From: Phytohabitans rumicis
GTDB taxonomy: Bacteria > Actinomycetota > Actinomycetes > Mycobacteriales > Micromonosporaceae
Length of the DNA: 64,000 bases
Assembly (NCBI RefSeq): GCF_011764445.1
Contig: NZ_BLPG01000001.1
Span: forward strand, 7,767,001-7,831,000
Reading direction: 5' to 3'
The notes beneath the pieces are model-generated. The model had not been told where the DNA came from and did not search any database. It saw only the letters and a list, made by a program, of their open reading frames with translations. Within the stretch, counting starts at the first letter, position 1. The number at the start of each line of letters is the position of its first letter. The position numbers and the translations under genes are program-made. Shown in pieces: positions 46,954-56,200 of this stretch.

Positions 46954-47856
46954 TCACACCTCCTGTTCCTGGCGGCGCGTCATGACGAGCCAAATGGCGG
47001 ATACGGCGAGGATCACCACGAACAAGAGGGTGGACGCGGCCGCGGCGTAGCCGCTGCGGTAGTCGGTGAACCCGACGTCGTAGACGTACTGCAGCGCCGA
47101 GCGGGTGCTGAAGTTCGGCCCGCCGGAGGTCATGATGTACATCTGGTCGAAGACCTTCAGCGACGCGATGATCTGCAGCACGATCACGAGCGTGGTGGTG
47201 CGGGACAGCAGGGGGATGGTGATCCGGCGGATCTGCTGCCAGGGCCCCGCCCCGTCGATGGCCGACGCCTCGTAGAGGTCGCGGGGGATCTCCTGGAGCC
47301 CCGCGAGGTACAGCACGAAGTTGAAGCCGAGCGTCCACCAGACGGTCGTGATGGCCAAGGAGACCATCGCCCAGTTCGGATCGCCCAGCCAGTTGACCTC
47401 GGAAAAGCCCAGCGTCGTCAGCGATCGGTTCAGCAGGCCGAGCGCGGGCGTGTAGAGCCACATCCAGATCAGCGCGACAACGGCGGACGGCAGGACGTAC
47501 GGCAGGAAGAACGCCAGCCGGAAGAACCACCGCCCGCGCCGGACCCGCTCGGCGAGCAGCGCGAAGACCAGCGCCAGGACGACCAGCGGTGGAGTGGTGA
47601 GGATCGTGAACCAGATGGTGTGCCACAGGGCGGACCAGAAGTCGGAACTGCCCAGCGCCTCCCGGTAGTTGCTCAACCCGGCGAAGTCACCGAGTCCGGA
47701 CTTGACCATGCTGGTGTCGAAGAAGCTCATCACCAGGCCGTAGATGGCCGGGCCGATGATGAACAGCACATAGAGCACGACGAACGGGGCGAGGAACGTC
47801 AGCGCGGGTCGGGTGTGATCGGGCTGTCTGCGCAGCACGCCGGTGGTGGTGGTCAC
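46954..47856 (-). CDS. Carbohydrate ABC transporter permease, MalF/AraP type
   Basis: This 300-residue permease has six predicted transmembrane helices and the EAA loop LYEASAIDGAGPWQQIRRITIP, with typical segments FLPYVLPSAVVALIWMWLY and GGPNFSTRSALQYVYDVGF. ATG 47856 lies 21 bp after the binding-protein stop codon. It forms the channel with the downstream MalG-type partner. Confidence 0.93.
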   Translation of the reverse strand: MTTTTGVLRRQPDHTRPALTFLAPFVVLYVLFIIGPAIYGLVMSFFDTSMVKSGLGDFAGLSNYREALGSSDFWSALWHTIWFTILTTPPLVVLALVFALLAERVRRGRWFFRLAFFLPYVLPSAVVALIWMWLYTPALGLLNRSLTTLGFSEVNWLGDPNWAMVSLAITTVWWTLGFNFVLYLAGLQEIPRDLYEASAIDGAGPWQQIRRITIPLLSRTTTLVIVLQIIASLKVFDQMYIMTSGGPNFSTRSALQYVYDVGFTDYRSGYAAAASTLLFVVILAVSAIWLVMTRRQEQEV

Positions 47857-47877
47857 TGCCTACCTCCTCAGGGCGCC

Positions 47878-49236
47878 TTACACCGGGGACGCGGTGTTGG
47901 CGAGGACGGACAGTTTCGAGCGGATCTGTGCGATGGCGGCCTCGGGCGTGAGCTGCCCGGCCTCGACCGCCCCGATGGAGGAGCCCATGATGATCTCGAA
48001 GTTGGAGCCCGAGCCGGAGTACCAGCCCGGCGGGTCGTACACCGCGGCGTCCGCGGCGGCGGCGTAGTTGGACTGCGGCGTGAGGTTCTTGTATTCGGCG
48101 CTGTTCGCGAACGGCAGCCAGGCCGGCACGTGCCCGCCCTCGGCCCAGGTGAGGCTCTGGTCGAGCATCGACCTGACGAAGCCGAGCGAGAGGTCCAGCT
48201 TGGCGCGATCCTGGTCCCGCTGCACCGGCAGGACCAGCGTGTGCGAGTCGGCCTGGACCGCGTACGACCCGCCGAAGATGTTCGGCACGAGCGTCATGCC
48301 GAACGGCATCTTGGCGGTCTGGAACGTGCTGATTTCCCACTCGCCGTTGAGGTGGAAACCCGCCTGCCCGTTGGCGAAAAGCGCGACGGCGCCCTGGTAG
48401 TCGATGCTGCTGGGGAGCAGCTTCCGCTCGACTGTTAACGTTCTCATGTATGCCAGCACGCGACCGGCCTTGGCATCGTCGAGCACGATCCGGGTGCCGT
48501 CGTCGGCGAGCACTTCGCCGCCGAGTTGGGCGTACATCGTCTGGAAGAACCGCCAGGGGCTCGCGGTGTCGGGAGCGTTGATGCTGTGCGTCGCGCCGTA
48601 CTGGCCGGTCACCTGCTTGACCTTGTCCAGCGCGTCGGCGAAGGCGGTCTCCCCGTCGATGTTCTTCAGCTGCCCGTCGCCCTCGATCAGCCCGGCCTGC
48701 TGGCAGATGTCCTTGTTGTAGAACAACACGTAGGGATGCGTGTCGATCGGGATCGCGTACGCCTTGCCGTCCACCAACCCGGCCTGCCACGCCCGCTGGT
48801 TGAACATGTCGGGCGCCATGCCGTGCCGGGCAAGGTCTTCCGGCCGCAGCTCCTGCAACAGGCCGGCCCGGACCAGTGTGGTCATCCGGGTCAGATGCGC
48901 GACCGCGACATTCGGCGGCTTGTCGCCGAGGGTGGCCAGCGACAGCTTGGTGTAGTAGGGGTTGCCCCAGGTGAACGTGATGGCCTGCAGGCCGGTGCCC
49001 GGATTGGCCTTGCGGAAGCCGTCCTGCATCTGTTGCATGCGGACGCCGTCGCCGCCGCCGAACAGGTTCCAGTACTCGACCGTGCCGGGATCCAGTTCGG
49101 TGTTGGCGAGGCCGGCGCCGACCGGTGTGGAGCAGCCGGCGAGGCCGAGCGCGCCGGCGCCCGCGAGCGTGGCCCGCAGTAAGCCACGCCGGGACAGCGC
49201 GGGACGGGGTAGGGGAGGGTTGGGAGGACCGTTCAT
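47878..49236 (-). CDS. Sugar ABC transporter substrate-binding lipoprotein
   Basis: This 452-residue family-1 solute-binding protein has a twin-arginine-like start (SRRGLLRATLAGAGALGL) ending in the lipobox LAGC. It may therefore be exported by Tat and then lipidated. The mature fold has VEYWNLFGGGDGVRMQQM near its start and GQAGFHLNGEWEI in the second lobe. It heads the arabinan import operon after the LacI gene, 64 bp downstream of the LacI stop codon. The ligand is inferred from the linked GH51. Confidence 0.92.
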   Translation of the reverse strand: MNGPPNPPLPRPALSRRGLLRATLAGAGALGLAGCSTPVGAGLANTELDPGTVEYWNLFGGGDGVRMQQMQDGFRKANPGTGLQAITFTWGNPYYTKLSLATLGDKPPNVAVAHLTRMTTLVRAGLLQELRPEDLARHGMAPDMFNQRAWQAGLVDGKAYAIPIDTHPYVLFYNKDICQQAGLIEGDGQLKNIDGETAFADALDKVKQVTGQYGATHSINAPDTASPWRFFQTMYAQLGGEVLADDGTRIVLDDAKAGRVLAYMRTLTVERKLLPSSIDYQGAVALFANGQAGFHLNGEWEISTFQTAKMPFGMTLVPNIFGGSYAVQADSHTLVLPVQRDQDRAKLDLSLGFVRSMLDQSLTWAEGGHVPAWLPFANSAEYKNLTPQSNYAAAADAAVYDPPGWYSGSGSNFEIIMGSSIGAVEAGQLTPEAAIAQIRSKLSVLANTASPV

Positions 49237-49300
49237 TGCTCACCGTCCTGAAGGGGGGACGAGTCGGCGAGGGTCTGTCGGTGAGGTTTGCCGGTGCGGT

Positions 49301-50311
49301 TTACCGGTGGGGGAGCGGACTGGTGGAGGCGCGCACGATCAGTTCGACCGGCAGCAGGTTGCGGCCCGGGATCTGCCCGCCGCGGAGGCGGTCGAGCAGC
49401 AGCTTCGCCGCCCACTCGCCGGTCTCCTGAAACGGCACCCGGACGGTCGTCAGCTCGGGTACGAGGAATGCGGCGAAGGACAGGTCGTCGCATCCGATGA
49501 GGGAACAGTCGTCGGGAACCCGCCGGCCGCGCTCGGCCAGCGCGCGGCGGGCGCCGACGGCCATGGTGTCGTTGTGGACGAAGACGGCGGTGATCTCGGG
49601 CGCGGCGTCGAGGAGGCGGTGCATCGCCTCGTAGCCCCCGGCGTGGGTCCAATCGGCCTCGACCACCCGCCGGGCCGGCAACGACTCGCCGGCCTCGCGC
49701 AGCGCCGATCTGAAGCCGCGCATGCGGCTCTGCACCACCTGCCGATCGCGTGGCCCGGTCACCGTGCCGATCAGCCGGTGGCCCAGCCCGAGAAGGTGCT
49801 CCGCCGCCAGCGTGCCGGTCACGGCGTGGTCGGACCCGACGAGCGGGACGCCGCCGCCGTGGATGCGGTTGATGCTCACCGCCGGAAGCGGCGAGCGGCG
49901 CAGCGCCTCGCCGATCTTCGGGTCGTCCTCCACCGATGGAGCGGCGACGAGGATCCCGTCGACCCGGTGCTCGAGGAGCTTGCGCAGGGCCAGCACCGCG
50001 TCGGCACGGGCGTGCACGCTGCTGATCAGCGCCGTGTGCCCATGACCGGCGGCGGCCCGCTGAGCGGCCAGGACGAACTGCGAGACGGCGAGGTCGGACA
50101 GGTCGTCGGCGAGGACCCCGACGGTCACCGACGTGCGGCTGACCAGCCCGCGGGCCATCGCGTTGGGGATGTATCCCAGCTCGCCCGCCGCCGTCAGGAT
50201 GCGCTCGCGGGTGCTGGCCGCGACCACCACGTGCCGGCCGTTGAGGACCTTGCTCGCGGTTTGGAAGCTCACCCCGGAGCGCGCCGCGACGTCTCTGAGC
50301 GATACGTACAC
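49301..50311 (-). CDS. LacI family transcriptional regulator of the arabinan locus
   Basis: This 336-residue LacI/GalR regulator has a helix-turn-helix at residues 4-30 (SLRDVAARSGVSFQTASKVL), a hinge near residue 55 and a sugar-sensing domain ending ELIVRAST. It should repress the binding-protein, permease and GH51 genes until an arabinose-containing inducer appears. Its own promoter region carries a good palindrome at 50327-50346, consistent with autoregulation. ATG 50311 is the start. Confidence 0.93.
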   Translation of the reverse strand: MYVSLRDVAARSGVSFQTASKVLNGRHVVVAASTRERILTAAGELGYIPNAMARGLVSRTSVTVGVLADDLSDLAVSQFVLAAQRAAAGHGHTALISSVHARADAVLALRKLLEHRVDGILVAAPSVEDDPKIGEALRRSPLPAVSINRIHGGGVPLVGSDHAVTGTLAAEHLLGLGHRLIGTVTGPRDRQVVQSRMRGFRSALREAGESLPARRVVEADWTHAGGYEAMHRLLDAAPEITAVFVHNDTMAVGARRALAERGRRVPDDCSLIGCDDLSFAAFLVPELTTVRVPFQETGEWAAKLLLDRLRGGQIPGRNLLPVELIVRASTSPLPHR

Positions 50312-50326
50312 GACGGCCCTCCCAAC

Positions 50327-50346
50327 TTAGGCGAGCGTTCGCCTAA
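50327..50346 (-). promoter_or_regulatory. Palindromic operator upstream of LacI regulator
   Basis: The sequence ttaggcgagcgttcgcctaa has perfect 8-bp arms around a 4-base centre. It begins 16 bp upstream of the LacI start codon. LacI-family factors often bind such sites at their own promoter. Confidence 0.75.
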
Positions 50347-50419
50347 CTGTGATCGCTACCGGTGTCGATAGTCAAGGCCGTCCTGGGTTGACGCAACCAG
50401 TTGATTGCTATAAGTTGAG

Positions 50420-50439
50420 TAGCAACTAGCCGGTTGCTA
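50420..50439 (+). promoter_or_regulatory. Inverted repeat in the SRPBCC-ArsR promoter
   Basis: Arms tagcaac and gttgcta are 6 bp apart, within the AT-rich region just before the SRPBCC gene. The related segment ttgctataag also occurs twice (50405-50414 and 50434-50443). The position and form suit an operator for the co-transcribed ArsR-type repressor. Confidence 0.6.
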
Positions 50440-50452
50440 TAAGGAGACGGAC

Positions 50453-50887
50453 ATGGGATTCCCCAACAAGATCGAGCGCACGCTCCAGCTGGCCCACCCG
50501 CCGGAGCGGGTCTGGGCGGCGCTGACCACCGCCGAGGGCCTGGGCACCTGGTTCGGCAACCGCGCCGAGATCGACCTGCGCGTCGGTGGCCAGGCCAAGC
50601 TCACCTGGGACAGCGGCGACACCGCCACCCTGACCATCGAGCGCCTCGAGCCGCCGCGTGTCTTCGGCTACACCTGGCCGGTCTACGGCCTTCCCGAGGG
50701 CGATCCGCGCCGCACCTACGTCGAGTTCACGCTGGAGCCCACCGGCACCGGCACCACGCTGACCATGGTCGAAAGCGGGTTCGCGCAGCTGCCGGACGCC
50801 GAGCACAAGGCCGCCCACGCGGGCAACACCGACGGCTGGACGCACGAGCTGGGCGAGCTGGTCGCGTACCTCGATGGACAAGCCTGA
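50453..50887 (+). CDS. SRPBCC / AHSA1 family protein
   Basis: This 144-residue protein has the AHSA1-type SRPBCC fold (IERTLQLAHPPERVWAALTT at the start, GTGTTLTMVESGF and a C-terminal amphipathic helix). Such proteins bind hydrophobic ligands in a helix-grip cavity and are commonly paired with ArsR regulators in actinobacteria. ATG 50453 follows aaggag. It overlaps the ArsR gene by 14 bp. The ligand is unknown. Confidence 0.9.
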   Translation: MGFPNKIERTLQLAHPPERVWAALTTAEGLGTWFGNRAEIDLRVGGQAKLTWDSGDTATLTIERLEPPRVFGYTWPVYGLPEGDPRRTYVEFTLEPTGTGTTLTMVESGFAQLPDAEHKAAHAGNTDGWTHELGELVAYLDGQA

Positions 50888-51203
50888 CCTGGAGGCGGTG
50901 GCCCAGGAGGTCTTCGCCGCCCTGGCCGATCCGAGCCGGCGGGGGATCCTCGCCGCGCTCGCGGCCAGGGGGCCGGCCACCGCGACGGATCTGGCCGCCC
51001 AACTGCCGATCACCCGGCAGGCCATCGCCAAGCACCTCGTCCTGCTGGCCGAGGCGAGGCTGGTGGTGGCCGAGCCGGGCGAGCGGCGCCGGGTCCGCTA
51101 CCGCCTGGACTCCGCGCCCATGAAGGTGGCACAGCAGTTCCTCGCCGCGCTCGCCCGCGACTGGGACGGTCCGCTGGCCGCCCTGCAAGACCGGTTGAGG
51201 TAG
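50874..51203 (+). CDS. ArsR family winged-helix regulator
   Basis: This 109-residue regulator has a winged helix (VFAALADPSRRGILAALAAR, ATDLAAQLPITRQAIAKHL, VRYRL wing). It has no Cys pairs for metal sensing, so it is not a classical arsenic or zinc sensor. Paired with the overlapping SRPBCC gene, it probably autoregulates the two-gene operon through the inverted repeat at 50420-50439. ATG 50874 is inside the SRPBCC gene. Confidence 0.9.
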   Translation: MDKPDLEAVAQEVFAALADPSRRGILAALAARGPATATDLAAQLPITRQAIAKHLVLLAEARLVVAEPGERRRVRYRLDSAPMKVAQQFLAALARDWDGPLAALQDRLR

Positions 51204-51211
51204 CGCGGGAT

Positions 51212-51778
51212 TCAGAGGTGGTCGGCCACGACCGTGAGTAGGTTCTGATAGGTCTGTCCACCGGCCGTGCTCCCGATGGCCGTCATCGTCCATCCCTGTT
51301 CGGCGCGGGAAAGCTTGGCCATGATCAGGGCGGTGTGCTGGCCGGAGGCGTTGAGGTTGAAGGATCCGAGCTCCTCCTCGCCGTACGTCTCGTCGACCAG
51401 GCGGCAGGAGGCGTCGTCGATCCGGGAGAACTTCTGGCCGGTGTACGAGTTGACGGTGAACACGAGCGTCGTGACCTCTGCGGGGAGCGCGGACAGGTCG
51501 ACGCGGATCGACTCGAGGTCGCCCTGGCCTCTACCGGTGGTGTTGTCGCCGGTGTGCCGCACCGAGCCGTCCTTGCTGGCCAGCTGGCCGAACCACACCT
51601 GGTCGACCAGGCTGCCGCCGGCCGAGTACAGCAACGCCGACGCGTCCAGATCGACGCGGCCCGGTCCCAGGCCGAACCGTCGCCTTGAACTCCACCCCAG
51701 GCCCATCCGAACCCGGGTCGGCCGGCCACCCCTGCCCGTCAACGACATCGTCTGCCCGGGGCTCAGCGCAATCACCAT
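51212..51778 (-). CDS. TerD family stress protein
   Basis: This 188-residue protein carries the TerD domain: MVIALSPGQTMSLTGRGG start, VDLDASALLYSAGG, RVDLSALPAEVTTLVFTVNS, then GSFNLNASGQHTALIMAKLSR. TerD proteins bind calcium and occur in tellurium, phage and chemical-stress systems. No other ter gene is adjacent. It lies 27 bp downstream of the SWIM-domain gene on the same strand, so the two probably form an operon. It is convergent with the ArsR gene, 8 bp away. Confidence 0.9.
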   Translation of the reverse strand: MVIALSPGQTMSLTGRGGRPTRVRMGLGWSSRRRFGLGPGRVDLDASALLYSAGGSLVDQVWFGQLASKDGSVRHTGDNTTGRGQGDLESIRVDLSALPAEVTTLVFTVNSYTGQKFSRIDDASCRLVDETYGEEELGSFNLNASGQHTALIMAKLSRAEQGWTMTAIGSTAGGQTYQNLLTVVADHL

Positions 51779-51805
51779 CGCCCCACGATGACGAACCTAT
51801 GCAAA

Positions 51806-52642
51806 TCAGGGTGAGCTTGCGACGGTGTCGTGGTGGCATTGGTTGGCGAGGCGGGTGAGCCGGTCGGCGACCTGGTCCGGGTCGAGGTCGAGGCGTTCGC
51901 ACAGGTCGCGGTGGGCGTCGACGAGCGGTTCGCTGATCTGTTCCGGGTCGACGCGGCGGACGTGGTAGGCGTCGATGAGGTGGCCGGCCAGGTCGTCCCA
52001 GACGACGATGGCCTCCTCGATCAGGTCGAGTGCGGCTGGCGTGGCCGGGTGCGCGCATAGGATTTCGACCTCGGCGACCAGATGGTGGCCGGCGGCCTCC
52101 ACGTCGTGGATCTCCCATTCGCCGGTCGTGGCGTTCGACGCGTCCACGATGGCGGCGCGGAAGTCGGACAGGTGCGAGGTGTCGGCGGTGTCGAGCATGC
52201 CGGCCTCGCCCAGCAGGTGGGCGGCGAAGAGCCGATCCCGCAGCGCGTGCTCCACGACCAGCGCGGCCAGCTGCCGGGGCGCGAGCCGGCGTACCGCTTG
52301 CAGATAGCTGGCCTGCTCCGGGTCGGTCGGGTCGGCGCCGGGCGGCGCGGCGGCGCCGGAGAAGGTGACGCCCTCGGCGAACGCGGTCAACGCGACCGCG
52401 ACGGCGTGTACGCACAGGTCGTCGCCGGTATGTGGGCAGTCGCAGACGCCGGTGAAGGCCCGGTCGACGATGCCCACCCACGGCTGGTAGACGCCGCCCT
52501 GGTCATGGATCACCGCCTGGACACCGCCGCCCGCCGGTTCCAGCTCGCCGACGCCGCCGTCGTTTCGAAGCCGGGTGGCGGCCTCGTCGACGGCAGCGGG
52601 GGTCGAATCACGAAACGCCTCAACGTCAATGTGGACCGCCAC
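51806..52642 (-). CDS. SWIM zinc-finger domain protein
   Basis: About 278 residues. Near residue 65 it carries the SWIM zinc motif CDCPHTGDDLCVHAVAV (Cys-X-Cys ... Cys-X-His). The rest is mainly helical (LEEAIVVWDD-like helices, DLCERLDLDPDQVADRL). SWIM domains bind DNA or proteins and often accompany SNF2 helicases, but none is here. The start is uncertain: GTG 52642 has aggg upstream, and ATG 52675 is also in frame. It precedes terD by 27 bp, which suggests a shared stress-response role. The exact function is unknown. Confidence 0.8.
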   Translation of the reverse strand: MAVHIDVEAFRDSTPAAVDEAATRLRNDGGVGELEPAGGGVQAVIHDQGGVYQPWVGIVDRAFTGVCDCPHTGDDLCVHAVAVALTAFAEGVTFSGAAAPPGADPTDPEQASYLQAVRRLAPRQLAALVVEHALRDRLFAAHLLGEAGMLDTADTSHLSDFRAAIVDASNATTGEWEIHDVEAAGHHLVAEVEILCAHPATPAALDLIEEAIVVWDDLAGHLIDAYHVRRVDPEQISEPLVDAHRDLCERLDLDPDQVADRLTRLANQCHHDTVASSP

Positions 52643-52767
52643 GGGAGGCCACCCTACAGTCCGGCGTAAGGTCATGGCCGGCGGCGTGGTCGTTCATCCG
52701 CAAACACGGCCACGTCGCCTTCACACACGGCTCGCCGGCTCCCGGTCGGCTGGCGTAGCCTTCGACG

Positions 52768-53151
52768 ATGAGCGCCTTGGACCGCCTGGCTGGCGAGAGC
52801 TACGTGCTGCTGACCACGTTTCGCCGCGACGGCCGGGCGGTGGCCACACCGGTCTGGGCCGTCCGCGACGAGGACGCCCTGATGGTGTGGACGGTCGCCG
52901 AATCGGGCAAGATCAAACGCATCCGGCGCGACGGCACGGTCACCGTCGCGGCGTGCGACTTTCGTGGCAACCCCCACGGCGACGCGGTGGCCGGCCACGC
53001 CACCCTGACCGGCTCGGTCGCCGACGCCGACCGCGTCCGCAAGCTCATCGCCCGCAAATATGGCCTCGTGGGCCGGATCAGCATGCTCGGCAGCCGGATA
53101 CGACGCGGTCGCGACGGCACCGTGGGCGTACGCATCACGCTCACCGACTGA
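52768..53151 (+). CDS. PPOX-class F420-dependent oxidoreductase
   Basis: This 127-residue split-beta-barrel protein matches the pyridoxamine-phosphate-oxidase-like PPOX class common in actinobacteria (SYVLLTTFRRDGRAVATPVW, VWTVAESGKIKRIRRDGTVTVAACD). It probably binds F420 or a flavin and reduces a small substrate that is not known. ATG 52768 is the start. It is divergent from the SWIM gene and 108 bp upstream of the GH127-like gene. Confidence 0.87.
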   Translation: MSALDRLAGESYVLLTTFRRDGRAVATPVWAVRDEDALMVWTVAESGKIKRIRRDGTVTVAACDFRGNPHGDAVAGHATLTGSVADADRVRKLIARKYGLVGRISMLGSRIRRGRDGTVGVRITLTD

Positions 53152-53259
53152 CAGGCCCCGCCGGAGCGGCGCCGAAAGGTTTTCGGCAAATGTGTCGTTG
53201 ACACGGCTGTAACACGCTGACATCATCCCCGAAAAGGATTTCGGACGGGGTGAGGCTCA

Positions 53260-56200
53260 GTGGCCGAATTCGACGAGGTTAAGTTCAACCGGCGCCAACT
53301 CCTTCAGGCATCCGCGCTCGGCGCGGGCGCGGTCGCCGGCACCACCGTCTTCAGCGCGATCGCCGCCGAGGCTGCGCCCGCCACCGGTCCAGCCGTGGTC
53401 GGCCCGCCCGCGGTCGGGCTCGCCGCCGATCCCGGTCCCGGCGGCACCGCGCCGGTCCGGCCGTTCTCGCTACATGAGGTGCGGCTGGGCACCGGCCTGC
53501 TGCAGGAAAAGCGCGACCGCATGAAGAACTTCCTGCGCCTGTACGACGAGCGCCGCTTCCTGGTCCTGTTCAACAACCAGGCCGGCCGGCCGAACCCGGC
53601 GGGCGTCTCGGTGCCGGGCGGCTGGGAAGACGGCGGGCTGCTCAGCGGCCACTGGGCGGGCCACTACCTGACGGCGCTCGCGCAGGCGTACGCCGACCAG
53701 GGCGAGGCCGTCTTCAAGGACAAGCTCGACCGGATGGTCACCGAGCTGGCCGCGTGCCAGGCCGCGATCACCGCCCGGATCGGCACCGGCGGGCCGGGCG
53801 GCGAGGACCCGCCGGAGCCGGAGATCGACCGGGTCCCGGGCCGGTACGGCAACGCCCTGCGCCTGAACGGGCCGAGCCTGGCGCAGTACGTGACGCTGCC
53901 CCAGGAGGCGATCAACCAGCTCACCGACTTCACCATCGCGGCCTGGGTGAACCTCGGTTCCACGCAGAGCTGGACCCGGCTGTTCGACTTCGGCCAGAAC
54001 ACCACGGTCAACATGTTCCTGACCCCACGCGCCGGCGTGACCGGCAACGTGCCCCGGTTCGCCATCACGGTCGGCGGATCCGGGCAGGAGCAGCGGATCA
54101 ACGGCACAACCGCGCTGCCGACGAACGAGTGGGTACATCTGGCCGTCACGCTGTCGCAGACCACCGGCACGCTGTACGTCAACGGCCAGCCGGTCGGCAC
54201 GAACACGAGCATGACGCTCAACCCGTCCAGCCTGGGCAACCCCGGCAACCGGTGGATCGGGCGGTCGCAGTACGGCGACCCGTTCCTGGACGCGACCGTC
54301 GACGAGTTCCACATCTTCGACCGGGCGCTGAGCCAGCCGGAGCTGCTGTCCATGTTGGACTCGCCGGCCGGCGGCACGGCCGGCGGGAGCATCGCCTGGT
54401 ACCGGTTCGACGAGGACGGTGGCACCACGCTGCGGGACGCCTCGTCCAACGGCCGGGACGGCGGCATCGTGGCGGCCCAGCAGGGCGGGGCCAGCGACTG
54501 GGTGCCGACCCATCCCGGCTACCTCGGCGCGATCCCGGAGGACGCGGTGCTTCGGCTCGGCCCGCCGCGCTGGGCCGTCTACGGCGGCAACGCGGACACC
54601 AACACCTGGGCGCCGTGGTACACCCAGCACAAGATCATGCGCGGCCTGCTCGACGCCTACTACCACACCGGCAATGCGCAGGCCCGCGACATCGTCGTCA
54701 AGATGGCGGACTGGGCCCACCTCGCGCTGACCGTGGGGGACAAGAACCACCCCGACTACACCGGCCCCATCACCCGCGACAACCTGAACTACATGTGGGA
54801 CCTCTACATCGGCGGCGAGTTCGGCGGCGCGAACGAGGTGTTCCCGGAAATCTACGCGCTCACCGGCGACGCCAAGCACCTGGAGACCGCGAAGGCGTTC
54901 GACAACCGGGAGTCGCTGTTCGGCGCCTGCGTCGAGAACCGGGACATCCTCGTGGTCACGCCGCAGAACAGGCCCGGCCGGCGCCGCCCGGAACGCCTGC
55001 ACGCCAACACGCACGTGCCGCAGTTCATCGGCTACCTGCGCGTCTTCGAGCACACCGGCGACGAGGAGTACTTCACGGCCGCCAAGAACTTCTACGGCAT
55101 GGTCGTTCCACATCGGATGTTCGCCAGCGGCGGGGCGGGCGGCAACTACCCAGGCTCGAACAACAACGTCGAGCTTTTTCAGAACCGGGGCAACATCGCG
55201 AACGCGATCGCGCAGGCCGGCGCGGAGACCTGCACGACCTACAACCTCATCAAGCTGGCTCGCAACCTGTTCCTGCACGAGCACGACGCGGCGTACATGG
55301 ACTACTACGAGCGGGGCCTGCTCAACATGATCACCGGGTCGCGGGCCGACACCGCGACCACGAGCGACCCGCAACTCACCTACTTCCAGCCGCTGACGCC
55401 AGGGGCCGCCCGCACGTACGGCAACACCGGCACCTGCTGCGGCGGCACGGGCCTGGAAAACCACACCAAGTACCAGGAGACCATCTACCTCAGGTCCGCC
55501 GACGGTACGGCGCTGTGGGTCAACCTGTACGCGCCCTCGACGCTGACCTGGGCCGAGAAGGGCTTCACCGTCACCCAGCAGACGACCTATCCGCGGGAGG
55601 ACCGGACCAGGCTGACCATCGACGGCACCGGCCCGCTCGACATCAAGCTGCGGGTGCCGGGCTGGGTGGAGAGGGGCTTCTTCGTCACGGTCAACGGCGT
55701 GGCGCAGAGCGTCGACGCCCAGCCGGGCAGCTACCTGACGGTGAGCCGCACCTGGCAACCGGGCGACACGATCGAGATCCGGATGCCGTTCAGCATCCGG
55801 ATCGAACGGGCGCTGGACCGCCCCGACACCCAGGCGATCCTCTGGGGCCCGGTGCTCCTGCAAACCCTGGGAAACCCGGGCGGCGGCGCCTTCCGCGAGC
55901 TGACCCTCTACCGCCACCTCAAGCGAGACGGTGACTACGCCCGCGCGGCGATCACGCACGAGAGCACCACGGCGGCCGGCGACCCGTACTTCACGACGAA
56001 CGGGTTCACCCTGCGGCCGTACTACATCAGCGACACGCAACCCGTCTCGTCGTACGTCCGCCGGGTCGAGCCGACGATCGTGTTCGGCTCCATCGACACC
56101 GGCGTGCCGAATCGCAAGCGCAACGACGGCCTGCCGCACTACGACGTACCCGTGTCGGGCATCCCGTCGCCCGGCACCGACGGCCCGACGTTCCTCGACC

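Noticed and set aside
46042..48438. Plus-strand open frame of 798 codons opposite the arabinan importer
   Set aside because: Mirror of strong minus-strand genes; Asp/Arg/Gln/His-rich and without family features.
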